A DNA stretch of 64,000 nucleotides from Parabacteroides timonensis. Lineage in GTDB: Bacteria; Bacteroidota; Bacteroidia; Bacteroidales; Tannerellaceae. The notes beneath the pieces are model-generated. The model had not been told where the DNA came from, did not search any database, and worked only from the letters and a program-made list of their open reading frames with translations. The stretch lies in NCBI RefSeq assembly GCF_900128505.1, contig NZ_LT669941.1, positions 1,907,760-1,971,759 of the forward strand. The letters run 5' to 3'. The position numbers were made by a program, and so were the translations under genes. Of this stretch, positions 25,529 through 34,900 are shown piece by piece. Each line of letters starts with the position of its first letter. Within the stretch, counting starts at the first letter, position 1.

Positions 25529-26209
25529 ATGCGTATTGATATACTGACCGTATTACCGGAAATGATCGATGGAATGATTAATTGCTCCATCGTAAAAAGA
25601 GCACAGGACAAAGGCCTGGCAGAAATACACCTGCACAACCTAAGAGACTACACGACCGACAAATGGCGGCGTGTGGATGATTATCCTTTTGGCGGAGAAG
25701 CCGGGATGGTCATGCAGATCGAACCGATCGACCGGGCCATATCTGCTTTAAAAAGTGAACGGGAATATGACGAAGTCATTTATACATCCCCGGATGGAGA
25801 AACCCTCAACCAGCCCATGGCAAACAGCATGTCGCTACTGAATAATATGATTATTCTATGCGGCCATTATAAAGGCATCGACTACCGGATACGCGAACAT
25901 CTGATCACTAAAGAGATATCTGTCGGTGATTACGTCCTGACCGGCGGCGAACTGGCAGCCGCTATTATTACCGATGCAGTGGTACGCTTAATCCCCGGGG
26001 TGATCGGTGACGAACAAAGTGCCCTCTCCGACTCTTTCCAGGATGATTTGCTGGCACCTCCGGTTTATACCCGCCCGGCAGAATATAAAGGTTGGAAAGT
26101 ACCCGACGTCCTTCTCTCCGGCCATCAACGGAAGATTGATGAATGGCGGTTACAACAGGCACAGGAACGGACTGCACGCCTACGACCGGACCTACTGAAA
26201 GATAAATAA
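25529..26209 (+). CDS. trmD: tRNA (guanine-N1)-methyltransferase
   Basis: TrmD methylates G37 of tRNAs next to the anticodon, using S-adenosylmethionine, and prevents +1 frameshifting. The 226-residue protein is full length. The SPOUT fold with its trefoil knot is indicated by MRIDILTVLPEM, DYPFGGEAGMVMQIEP near 51-66, LCGHYKGIDYRIREHL near 110-125 and ISVGDYVLTGGELAA near 129-143. LLSGHQRKIDEWR lies near the C-terminus (about 191-203). Catalytic Asp in the DSFQDDLLxxPVYTRP region is present. It has its own promoter and a strong terminator, so it is probably transcribed alone and not in the rpsP-rimM-trmD-rplS order seen in Proteobacteria. Confidence 0.98.
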   Translation: MRIDILTVLPEMIDGMINCSIVKRAQDKGLAEIHLHNLRDYTTDKWRRVDDYPFGGEAGMVMQIEPIDRAISALKSEREYDEVIYTSPDGETLNQPMANSMSLLNNMIILCGHYKGIDYRIREHLITKEISVGDYVLTGGELAAAIITDAVVRLIPGVIGDEQSALSDSFQDDLLAPPVYTRPAEYKGWKVPDVLLSGHQRKIDEWRLQQAQERTARLRPDLLKDK

Positions 26210-26221
26210 ATCACAGATTAT

Positions 26222-26259
26222 AAAGCCGACTCTAAAAATAACAAGAGCGGCTTTTTTTT
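26222..26259 (+). terminator. Intrinsic terminator of trmD
   Basis: AAAGCCG-CTCT (26222-26233) pairs with AGAG-CGGCTTT (26244-26254), with one bulged base, and is followed by a run of Ts. Confidence 0.9.
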
Positions 26260-26452
26260 ATATAACCCTTAGCTCTATCGGTTTATAGGAGACACATTTC
26301 CATTACTTTTCTTCCCCTCACCATAGTTTGGATATTTCCCATTATCCTTTGGTTAAAATAAACAAAAAAGGTATTCATGTTGTAAGTAGGCCTAACTCAA
26401 ATTTTGTCACTCTAGTAAAGTTTACATCATGAACATTTAATAAACTCAAACA

Positions 26453-27736
26453 ATGGTAACAGAGAAATATTCAAATGAAATCTTTTTATCTCTCGCTGCT
26501 GTAATCATGTCGGTGTTTAGCGCATGCAACACACAGGAAAACAACAGCCTGACAGAAAAAGAAAAAGCAGAAGGATGGCAACTCCTTTTCGATGGAAAGA
26601 GCCTCGACGGTTGGCGGGACTATAACGGAACAGCTCTCACAGGTCCCTGGGAGGTGGTAGACGGAACTATACAAGCCAACGGGCACGGAAGTGATGCTAG
26701 CGGCTATATAGTGACAGATAAAATATATGAGAACTTTGAACTCTCGTGGGATTGGAAAATTTCTAAAGGAGGAAACAGCGGACTATTATACCATGTCGTT
26801 GAACGCCCTCAATTTGCAGTTCCTTATGTAACCGGACCCGAATATCAGCTGATCGACGATATAAATTTCGCAGAACCCCTGGAAGACTGGCAACGTTGCG
26901 GCGTGGACTATGCCATGTATTTACCGGATTTCTCCACAATCAAGATCAATCCGGCAGGAGAATGGAATAATTCCAAGATCATTTTCGATAACGGTCATGT
27001 CACCTATTTTATGAACGGGGAAAAGACTATCGAATTCGATGCCTGGTCAGACGACTGGTTCAACCGGAAGAACAGCGGAAAATGGTCGCATGCTCCGGAA
27101 TATGGTTTGGCTCACAAAGGATTGATCTGCCTGCAGGATCATGGATATCCCGCCTGGTTCCGTAACATTAAGATAAAAGAACTTCCTCGCAAAACAAAAG
27201 AAGTCAGCTTATTCAACGGAGAAAACCTGGATGGCTGGGATAAATACGGTACCGAGTCATGGTATGTCAAAGACGGTCTTTTAATATGTGAAAGCGGCCC
27301 TGATAAACAATATGGTTACCTGGCCACCAGAGAATATTATGACGATTTCGACCTTACTGTCGAATTCAAACAAGAATCGGACGGAAACTCCGGTGTTTTC
27401 ATCCGTTCGTTCGTGGAAGAAGATGTGAAAGTGAACGGATGGCAGGTAGAAGTTGCTCCTCCGGGCTTCGATACCGGAGGTGTCTATGAATCGTACGGCC
27501 GCGGATGGTTGATACAGATACCGGATGAAAAAGAAGATATCCTGAAATACGGGGATTGGAATACCCTGCGGGTCAGAGTACAGGGAGATAACGTACAAAC
27601 CTGGCTCAATGGAAAAGAAATGATAAATATCCGGGACGAAAAAATCGGTGCCGGACAAGGACGCATCGCTCTTCAGATACATGATGGAGGAGGTATTAAG
27701 GTTCTATGGCGTAACCTCCGCCTGGCTACATTATAA
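26453..27736 (+). CDS. Lipoprotein with two DUF1080 (3-keto-disaccharide hydrolase) domains
   Basis: The 427-residue protein has a lipoprotein signal ending in FSAC (Cys25). Two DUF1080 concanavalin-like domains follow: the first at about 40-240 (GWQLLFDGKSLDGWR ... KGGNSGLLYHV), the second at about 243-427 (VSLFNGENLDGWDKYG ... SDGNSGVFIRSF ... IALQIHDGGGIKVLWRNL). Members of PF06439 from gut Bacteroides and from Agrobacterium hydrolyse glycosides after C3 oxidation. The adjacent Gfo/Idh/MocA oxidoreductase and sugar isomerase-like genes, 29 and 21 bases apart, fit such a pathway. The two domains are only partly similar, so one may bind rather than cleave. Enzyme activity is inferred from family and context. 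Confidence 0.85.
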   Translation: MVTEKYSNEIFLSLAAVIMSVFSACNTQENNSLTEKEKAEGWQLLFDGKSLDGWRDYNGTALTGPWEVVDGTIQANGHGSDASGYIVTDKIYENFELSWDWKISKGGNSGLLYHVVERPQFAVPYVTGPEYQLIDDINFAEPLEDWQRCGVDYAMYLPDFSTIKINPAGEWNNSKIIFDNGHVTYFMNGEKTIEFDAWSDDWFNRKNSGKWSHAPEYGLAHKGLICLQDHGYPAWFRNIKIKELPRKTKEVSLFNGENLDGWDKYGTESWYVKDGLLICESGPDKQYGYLATREYYDDFDLTVEFKQESDGNSGVFIRSFVEEDVKVNGWQVEVAPPGFDTGGVYESYGRGWLIQIPDEKEDILKYGDWNTLRVRVQGDNVQTWLNGKEMINIRDEKIGAGQGRIALQIHDGGGIKVLWRNLRLATL

Positions 27737-27765
27737 TCATATCGTTTACTTTAATAATAATAGTT

Positions 27766-29280
27766 ATGAAAAACATTTCAAGAAGAAGTTTCCTGAAGAC
27801 CGGGGCTGTGGCTGCGGCCGGTCTGACTATCGTTCCGGGATCCGTGCTCGGCAGAACTTTCGGGCATACGGCTCCAAGTGACAAACTGAATATTGCCGGT
27901 ATCGGCGTAGGCGGTATGGGACGGCGTAACCTGGCGAATATGAACACGGAAAACATCGTGGCACTCTGTGACGTCGACTGGCATTATGCCGACAAGACCT
28001 TTAAAGATTACCCGAACGCCAAACGTTTTAAAGACTGGCGTGTGATGTTCGACGAGATAGGCAAATCGATCGATGCGGTGATGGTGGCTACCCCCGACCA
28101 TACTCATGCAGGCGTAACCGCCCATGCCATCACGTTAGGTAAACATTGCTACACACAAAAACCGCTTACCCACTCTGTTTACGAATCGCGTTTACTGACC
28201 AGGCTGGCCAAGAAATATAAAGTAGCCACACAGATGGGTAACCAAGGCAATTCATTCGACTGGTGCCGCCAGATCGCTGAATGGATACAGGCTGGTATCA
28301 TCGGTGAAGTATATGAAGTACATTGCTGGACCGACCGTCCTATCTGGCCGCAAGGACTAATGCAGCCTAAAGATATGCCTAAATGTCCGAAGACTTTGGA
28401 CTGGGATCTCTTTATCGGCCCGGCACAGAAACGTCCTTATAATCCGGTATATACACCCTGGAACTGGCGTGGCTGGTGGGATTTCGGAACAGGTGCATTA
28501 GGCGATATGGCCTGTCATATCATGGATCCGCTCTACTGGGCACTCGACCTGAAATATCCGACCAGTGTTATCGGTAGCTCGACCTTAAGTAATTTATATT
28601 CTCCGCCTCATGCTCAGATCGTTACTTATACTTTCCCGGCACGTCCGGCAAAGGGAAGCGTCAAAATGCCGGAAGTAAAAGTTTACTGGTACGATGGCGG
28701 CCTGATGCCTCCCCGCCCTGAAGAATTGAAAGACGGTCAGATGATGGGAGATGAAAATGGGGGTATCATCTTTGTCGGTACCAAAGGAAAGATCATGACC
28801 GGCTGTTACGGAATGAATCCGACCCTATTACCCATTTCCGCCATGGAACATTTCAACCAGCCTAAACCGACTATCCCACGAATCAAGGGAGGCAACGGTG
28901 ATATCTGGTCGACCAATGCCCATGAACAGGATTGGATACGGGCTTGTAAAGAATCGCCGGAAAACAGGACGGAAGCTTCTTCCAATTTCCAGTTCTCCGG
29001 TCCGTTCAATGAAATGGTCGTGATGGGGGTTCTTGCTGTGCGTCTGTCCGGTTTGCAAGGTTTACACCGGGAACTGCAATGGGATGGCGAGAATATGCGC
29101 TTTACCAATATATCTCCGACCGACAAAATAAAGATCGTAACGGTAGACGATTTCAAGGTAATAGATGGCGATCCTCGCTTCGACCGTCGTTTTGCCGAAT
29201 TCAATGCAGCTGAAATGGCCAACGAATGGATCAAGCATACCTATAATAACGGGTTCTCTTTACCTGACATGCCTAAATAA
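27766..29280 (+). CDS. Tat-exported Gfo/Idh/MocA oxidoreductase
   Basis: The 504-residue NAD(P)-dependent sugar oxidoreductase starts with a twin-arginine signal (SRRSFLKTG, then a hydrophobic GAVAAAGLTIV), so it is exported folded, with its cofactor, to the periplasm. The Rossmann nucleotide motif is GIGVGGMGRRNLANM (about 46-60). The usual EKP lysine motif appears as TQKPLTHS near 129-136, a variant seen in this exported clade. A large C-terminal alpha/beta domain contains the substrate pocket (WNWRGWWDFGTGALGDMACH near 226-245). Beside a DUF1080 protein it most likely oxidises a sugar or glycoside at C3. Redox recycling of the cofactor in the periplasm is not explained by the local genes. 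Confidence 0.92.
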   Translation: MKNISRRSFLKTGAVAAAGLTIVPGSVLGRTFGHTAPSDKLNIAGIGVGGMGRRNLANMNTENIVALCDVDWHYADKTFKDYPNAKRFKDWRVMFDEIGKSIDAVMVATPDHTHAGVTAHAITLGKHCYTQKPLTHSVYESRLLTRLAKKYKVATQMGNQGNSFDWCRQIAEWIQAGIIGEVYEVHCWTDRPIWPQGLMQPKDMPKCPKTLDWDLFIGPAQKRPYNPVYTPWNWRGWWDFGTGALGDMACHIMDPLYWALDLKYPTSVIGSSTLSNLYSPPHAQIVTYTFPARPAKGSVKMPEVKVYWYDGGLMPPRPEELKDGQMMGDENGGIIFVGTKGKIMTGCYGMNPTLLPISAMEHFNQPKPTIPRIKGGNGDIWSTNAHEQDWIRACKESPENRTEASSNFQFSGPFNEMVVMGVLAVRLSGLQGLHRELQWDGENMRFTNISPTDKIKIVTVDDFKVIDGDPRFDRRFAEFNAAEMANEWIKHTYNNGFSLPDMPK

Positions 29281-29301
29281 CTCAAATAGAATGAATAAAT
29301 T

Positions 29302-30156
29302 ATGATAAGACGAATATTCAACAGCTTATTGACAATGGTTTGTTGCCTGCTGGCTTTCTCGGCTCAGGCACAGACCAAAGCCGAAAAAAACGGCTGGCGC
29401 CTGGGAATACAATCCTATAGCTTCCATCTCTTTTCCCTGACAGAGGCATTCGACAAAACCCAGCAATTAGGTCTGAAATATATAGAAATATATCCCGGAC
29501 ATAAACTGGGCGGTACATGGGGCGACCGGGTTTTCGATTTCAACCTGGATAGCCAAACCCAGAAGGAACTGAAAGAATTGGCAGCCTCCAAAGGCATAAA
29601 AATTATCGGAACAGGCGTTTATGTCGCAGAGAAATCTTCCGACTGGGAAAAGATGTTCTGCTTTGCCAAAGCGATGGATATGGAATTCATCACTTGCGAA
29701 CCGGCTCTCGAGGACTGGGACCTGGTAGAGAAACTCTCAAAACAGTATGGAATCAAAATATCCGTACATAACCATCCCCAGCCTTCTGATTACTGGAAAC
29801 CGGAAAATCTGTTACAAGCGATATCCAGCCGTAGTCACTCGCTCGGTTCCTGTGCCGACGTCGGTCACTGGCGCAGGGAAGGATTGGATCAGATTGAATG
29901 TCTGAAGAAGCTGAAAGGGCGCCTGATCTCCCTTCACTTCAAAGATATCGCGCCTAAAAAAGCCGGCGAGAAAGAACAACATGATGTAATCTGGGGAACC
30001 GGTATACTTGATGTCAAAGGTATGTTGAAAGAATTACAATCACAGAAATTCAAAGGCGTATTCTCCATCGAATATGAATATAACTGGGATAATTCTGTTC
30101 CCGACATCAAAAAATGCATTCAGTATTTCAATCAGGTGACAGATGAAATTTTATGA
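29302..30156 (+). CDS. Secreted sugar phosphate isomerase/epimerase-like TIM barrel
   Basis: The 284-residue protein has a cleavable signal ending FSAQA-Q, then a xylose-isomerase-like (AP endonuclease 2 fold) TIM barrel. Expected metal ligands are visible: Glu in FITCEPALEDW, His in ISVHNHPQPSDYW, Asp/His in SCADVGHWRREG, His in ISLHFKDIA and Glu in FSIEYEYNW. Secretion and the company of a DUF1080 lipoprotein and a Tat oxidoreductase suggest action on a sugar, not a sugar phosphate, as epimerase, isomerase or eliminase in a 3-keto pathway. The stop codon overlaps an ATG of a longer frame leading into the sigma gene (ATGA at 30153), but that frame is probably not used. Confidence 0.85.
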   Translation: MIRRIFNSLLTMVCCLLAFSAQAQTKAEKNGWRLGIQSYSFHLFSLTEAFDKTQQLGLKYIEIYPGHKLGGTWGDRVFDFNLDSQTQKELKELAASKGIKIIGTGVYVAEKSSDWEKMFCFAKAMDMEFITCEPALEDWDLVEKLSKQYGIKISVHNHPQPSDYWKPENLLQAISSRSHSLGSCADVGHWRREGLDQIECLKKLKGRLISLHFKDIAPKKAGEKEQHDVIWGTGILDVKGMLKELQSQKFKGVFSIEYEYNWDNSVPDIKKCIQYFNQVTDEIL

Positions 30157-30169
30157 TCTGCAAAACTAA

Positions 30170-30218
30170 ATTGCTTGCGAAGTCCGGGACTACTTCCCCT
30201 AGGGACTTCGCAGGCAAT
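30170..30218 (+). other. Long stable hairpin between the 3-keto cluster and the sigma gene
   Basis: Two 16-base arms, ATTGCTTGCGAAGTCC (30170-30185) and GGACTTCGCAGGCAAT (30203-30218), pair fully in RNA if one G-U pair is allowed. An inner GGG/CCC (30186-30188, 30197-30199) is also possible. No T run follows. It could end or partly block read-through, stabilise the 3' end of the upstream mRNA, or act as an attenuator before the sigma gene. Confidence 0.65.
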
Positions 30219-30272
30219 ACCCGTCAATCATCAAAAACAGTAAGTAAAACGATTTCAAACATTCAAACTACA

Positions 30273-30824
30273 ATGAAATCTGATGAAACAATAATTGCGC
30301 AGATCCAGGCTGGAAATATTTCTACATTTAATACGCTGTTTCATGTAGTATATATCCAATTATATGTTCACTGCCGTAAATTCATTTACGATCCCGAGAT
30401 TGCAAAAGACCTGTTACAAAATGTCTTTCTCCGTTTCTGGGAAAAAAGAGAAGAAATAGATATCCATACCTCCTTAAATGCCTATTTACACCGATCTGTT
30501 CAAAATGAATGTTTAAATTATATACGAACTATGAAAACAACAGCAATCATCGAAAACAACGATTCCGGTCAGAAAACAGAAATTGCCGGGGATGCAAATC
30601 CACACTCAGAACTGACAATGCAGGAAATAGAACAAATAATGGAAAATACGATCGAACAATTACCGGATCAATGTAAATCGATCTTCAGGTTAAGCCGTAT
30701 AGACGGCCTCAGGAACCAGGAAATAGCAGATCAGCTGGCCATCTCCGTCCGGACAGTGGAAACACAAATCTACCGGGCTCTCAAAATCCTGAAAAATAAC
30801 CTGAAAGATTATCTGGCCTCCTAA
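30273..30824 (+). CDS. ECF sigma factor of a FecR/SusC signalling system
   Basis: The 183-residue protein has sigma region 2 (about 10-75; FNTLFHVVYIQLYVHCRKFIYDPEIAKDLLQNVFLRFWEKR) and region 4 (about 120-175; LPDQCKSIFRLSRIDGLRNQEIADQLAISVRTVETQI). The frame extends upstream to 30153, but that part runs through the hairpin and has no sigma similarity, so ATG 30273 was chosen. The next genes are a FecR-type anti-sigma, an STN-containing SusC and a SusD. This is the standard trans-envelope route in Bacteroidales, where substrate binding to the transporter releases the sigma factor to transcribe its locus. Confidence 0.92.
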   Translation: MKSDETIIAQIQAGNISTFNTLFHVVYIQLYVHCRKFIYDPEIAKDLLQNVFLRFWEKREEIDIHTSLNAYLHRSVQNECLNYIRTMKTTAIIENNDSGQKTEIAGDANPHSELTMQEIEQIMENTIEQLPDQCKSIFRLSRIDGLRNQEIADQLAISVRTVETQIYRALKILKNNLKDYLAS

Positions 30825-30913
30825 CAAATTTATAACACAAAATGAATCAGTCTTGTAAGTAGCTCACCCTTCGGATGTGTCATACTTATAAAAGAGAAAA
30901 AGAAAAACTAAAA

Positions 30914-31792
30914 ATGAAGGAATACATCAAAGATATAATCGAAGAAAGTCTGAACGATGAAGTGGTTGTAGGCAATGAATGGGAACGCCTGTTATCGTCG
31001 CTACCGACATCGGAACCGAACAACTCTCCCACCCCCAAAAAAGAAAAAACATTCTTGCTCGCCCTCCGGTATGCAGCAGCTATTTTTATCGGTTTCGGCA
31101 TTTCGCTGGCAACCATCTTCTTTATCGACCAGAAAAATACAACAGAAACCGGAACATATAAACTGGTCACACTGAAAGGTGAAAAAAGCTATTTGCAATT
31201 ACCCGACGGAACAAAAGTATGGCTTAACTCCTGCACGACAATCCAATATGCAGAAGATTACGGACGGTCCAACCGCAATATCCATTTAAGCGGGGAAGCT
31301 TATTTCGAAGTAGCCAGGAATGAGAAAAAGCCGTTTATCGTCAAGACAAACGGAATCGATGTAAAAGCCCTCGGCACAGCATTCAATATATCTGCCTATC
31401 CGGAAGATACCCAACTGATCACCACCCTGTTCAGTGGAAAAGTTGCCGTGCAACCGACATTGACCAAGCAGCAGATCATGCTTGCCCCCAATCAGGTCGC
31501 CATTTATTACAAAAGCGGAAACAAAATAGAGGTAACCCCTTATGACAAAAAACTATTTGCGCAGTGGAGAGGCGGTTATCTCTCTTTCGAGATGATGTAT
31601 CTGCAGGATATAACCAAACTGCTGGAAAGAAATTATAATGTCGTATTCAGATATGACAATCAAAAGATCAAGAAGTTCAAATTCAGCGGAAGTTTCCGAA
31701 ACAGCGAAGATCTGACTCAGATACTCAATGTGATCAAGACAAATACCGGTATTCAGTATCAGGCCACGCAGGATACGATAATTATTAAATAA
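30914..31792 (+). CDS. FecR-family anti-sigma factor
   Basis: The 292-residue inner-membrane protein has a cytoplasmic N-terminus (1-45) expected to hold the sigma factor and one transmembrane helix at about 50-72 (YAAAIFIGFGISLATIFFI). A periplasmic FecR domain follows (about 85-185; KGEKSYLQLPDGTKVWLNS, FEVARNEKKPFIVKT). A C-terminal DUF4974-like STN-related domain (about 222-290; LSFEMMYLQDITKLLERNYNVVF) ends it. The frame extends 13 codons upstream to 30875, but ATG 30914 follows a purine-rich stretch and gives the usual N-terminus. It sits between the sigma gene and the STN-bearing SusC and should contact that STN domain. Confidence 0.93.
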   Translation: MKEYIKDIIEESLNDEVVVGNEWERLLSSLPTSEPNNSPTPKKEKTFLLALRYAAAIFIGFGISLATIFFIDQKNTTETGTYKLVTLKGEKSYLQLPDGTKVWLNSCTTIQYAEDYGRSNRNIHLSGEAYFEVARNEKKPFIVKTNGIDVKALGTAFNISAYPEDTQLITTLFSGKVAVQPTLTKQQIMLAPNQVAIYYKSGNKIEVTPYDKKLFAQWRGGYLSFEMMYLQDITKLLERNYNVVFRYDNQKIKKFKFSGSFRNSEDLTQILNVIKTNTGIQYQATQDTIIIK

Positions 31793-31912
31793 AACAAAGT
31801 TTTAATCTCCTAAAATAAATAGCCTATGGAACAATCATAAAATCTTTTACAGGCCGGTAACGGTCCTGATCGTTGTGTTTATAAATAATTACTAATCTTA
31901 AATATACAAATT

Positions 31913-34900
31913 ATGGCAAATCATGCAGGGAGTTCAGGAAGCGCCCAATTGAGTACTTTAAAGAAGTTTACTATAATAGGTTTGTGCTTAATTATCTTCC
32001 AACTGAACGTAGCGGCAACATCCGCCCAGATGATCTCACTAAGTATTACCAAAGGAACGATCTCTGATGTCTTTAAAGCGATAGAAAATCAAAGCGATTA
32101 CAAATTCTTTTACAATGATAACCAGATCGATGTAAACGATAAGGTGGATATCAAGGTACAGGATAGTCCTATTGAAAATGTCCTGAACGATATGTTCAGG
32201 GATACGGATATCACTTATAAGATCGTAAAGAACCATGTCGTTCTGACAAATAAGAAAATTAAAGAGGCCCCGGTCGAATCGGTTAATCAGGATAAAAAAA
32301 GAATATCCGGAAAAGTGACCGACCAGAACGGAGAAGCCCTGATCGGAGTAAATGTCATAGTAAAAGGTACTACACTGGGGTCTATGACAGATGTAGATGG
32401 AAATTATCTGCTTGATAATGTCCCGGACAATGCAATTGTTGAATTCTCATACATCGGTTATGTACAGCAAAGTATAAATGCAGGAAACAGAAGCCGGTTG
32501 GATATCATGTTGTCGGAAGACACCCAGAAACTGGAAGAAGTAGTAGTGGTCGGTTACGGTCATTTCAAGAAAAGAGACCTGACCGGAGCTATTACCCAAG
32601 TAAAAGGAGATGATATAGCGAACCTTCCTCTTCGTAGTGCCGCAGATGCCTTACAAGGAAAAGCAGCAGGTGTAACCATCACCTCCAGTTCCGGTAGCCC
32701 GGGTTCGTTGGGTAACGTACGTATCCGTGGTGTCGGTACCATCAACAACAATAATCCGTTATATGTAGTGGACGGATTACCGCAGGATGATATAGGTTGG
32801 CTGAATGCACGCGATATAGAAAGTATCGAAGTGCTGAAAGATGCATCCGCCCAGGCTATCTACGGAGCACGTGCCGCTAATGGTGTTATACTTGTCTCTA
32901 CCAAACGCGGAGCGTCCGGCGAAAGTTACCGGAGCAATATCGAATTCGATATGAATATCGGTTTCCAAAGTATCCCCAAACGTTATGACGTATTAGATGC
33001 CGAAGGATTTATGGAATATAAGAATCGTGCTTACACAGCAGCCGGCAAAACATTGATCGACGACTTTTCCACACCGGAGAAACGGGAACAGATCCTCTCC
33101 TTCCTCGAAAAGAACGGTGGACGAGCAGGTACAGACTGGTGGGACGAAACCACCCGTAAACCGTCGGAAGCGGTTAACCAGAATTATAACCTGGCTTTCT
33201 CAGGTGGCTTGAATAAAATGAGATACCGCACCAGTTTCGGATACATGAAACAGGATGGTATTTTGAGAGGTTCCGACTACGAACGTTTGTCCGGCCGTCT
33301 GAACATGGACTCGGAAGTAACCAAATGGTTGAATTTATCGGCAAACATCAACGTGATTTATGAATCCAGAAGAAACCTGGATGAAAACAACTCTTATACC
33401 GCCACAGTATTCAGTACGATCAGTGCCGACCCGATCACTCCTGTATACAGAGATAATCTGGTCGATATTCCCGATTTCCTGCAGACACGTATTATGGGTG
33501 GATATGAACCGACAAATCCGTGGTCCAGATATACCGGTGTCATTTACTCAAACAAACCTAATACAGTTGCCCAGGTAGATCGCATGGCTGAAAACAAATG
33601 GCATGGCATAGCAACGAAATCGAATGTTTCCGGAGAATTCAAACTATTCCCATTCCTGACATTCAAATCCAGTATCGCACTTGACCTGAATCGCAACCAA
33701 AGCGATGGCTTTACTCCCAAGTATTATCTGGATGGAGATGAATACAGTACCTATGCAACCGTAAGCAGGGGTGTTTCCAATACCGATTATTGGGTGTTCG
33801 ACAACTATTTTACTTACAATCAAAAGTTCAACAAACACTCAGTCAGTGCAATGATAGGAACCTCGGCCGAAAAGAAACGCTACGAATACATCGGTGCATC
33901 CAAACAGGGAATGGTCAATAACGATCCGAGCCAGCAAATCATTAACGCCGGTACACTCAATCCGGGAGCCAGCGGATATTCTGTCACCAACTCCCTGAAT
34001 TCATATTTCGGACGTGTATTCTATTCATTTGACAACCGTTATATGCTGACTGCCAATATTCGTTGGGACGGTTCATCCCGCTTTGCAGACGGTAACCGCT
34101 GGGGTTGCTTCCCGTCCGTTTCTGCCGGTTGGAACTTCTCGGAAGAAAGCTTCATGAAAGATTTCGAATGGTTATCTCTCAGCAAACTAAGAGCTGGTTG
34201 GGGAGAAATCGGAAACCAGACTATTTCAGACGGTGCCTATTTGAATACCTACGGAAATGGCAGCTATTACCTTTTTGGTAATCCTTATGAAACCATCCTG
34301 TATGGTGGTCGTACCCAGGTCGGTAACCAGGATTTAAAATGGGAAACCACCCGGCAATTAGACCTCGGTTTAGACCTGGCCTTCTTCAATGGATCGCTAC
34401 ATGCCAGTTTCGATTACTTCAACCGTAAGACACAGGATATGCTTGTACAGGTTCCGGTTCCCAGCAGTCTAGGATTTCCCAATATCCCGTGGATGAACGC
34501 CGGTAGTGTAAGTAATAAAGGTATCGAACTGACAATAGGATATAACGGCAAAGCCGGAAAAGATTTCAAGTATTCTATCGATGGAAATATTTCCACTTAT
34601 CGCAATAAGGTAGAAAGTCTTGGTAGCGGAGCCAATATCCCCGGTAAAGGAATCCATCTGGGTTATTATAGCTACACCATGACAGAACCGGGTAAACCGA
34701 TCGGTTATTTCTATGGATATAAAACAGACGGAGTATTCCAGACACAGGAAGAAATCGACAATTACAAAAACAATGGCCAGGTAGTTATGCCGGGAGCTAA
34801 ACCGGGTGACCTGAAATTTAAAGATCTCAACGGAGACGGTAAACTGGATGACGAAGACCGCACCATGACCGGTAATCCACATCCGGACTTCACATTCGGC

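Noticed and set aside
30153..30272. 40-residue N-terminal extension of the second sigma factor overlapping the upstream stop codon
   Set aside because: It runs through the long hairpin and matches no sigma region; the ATG at 30273 gives a normal length.
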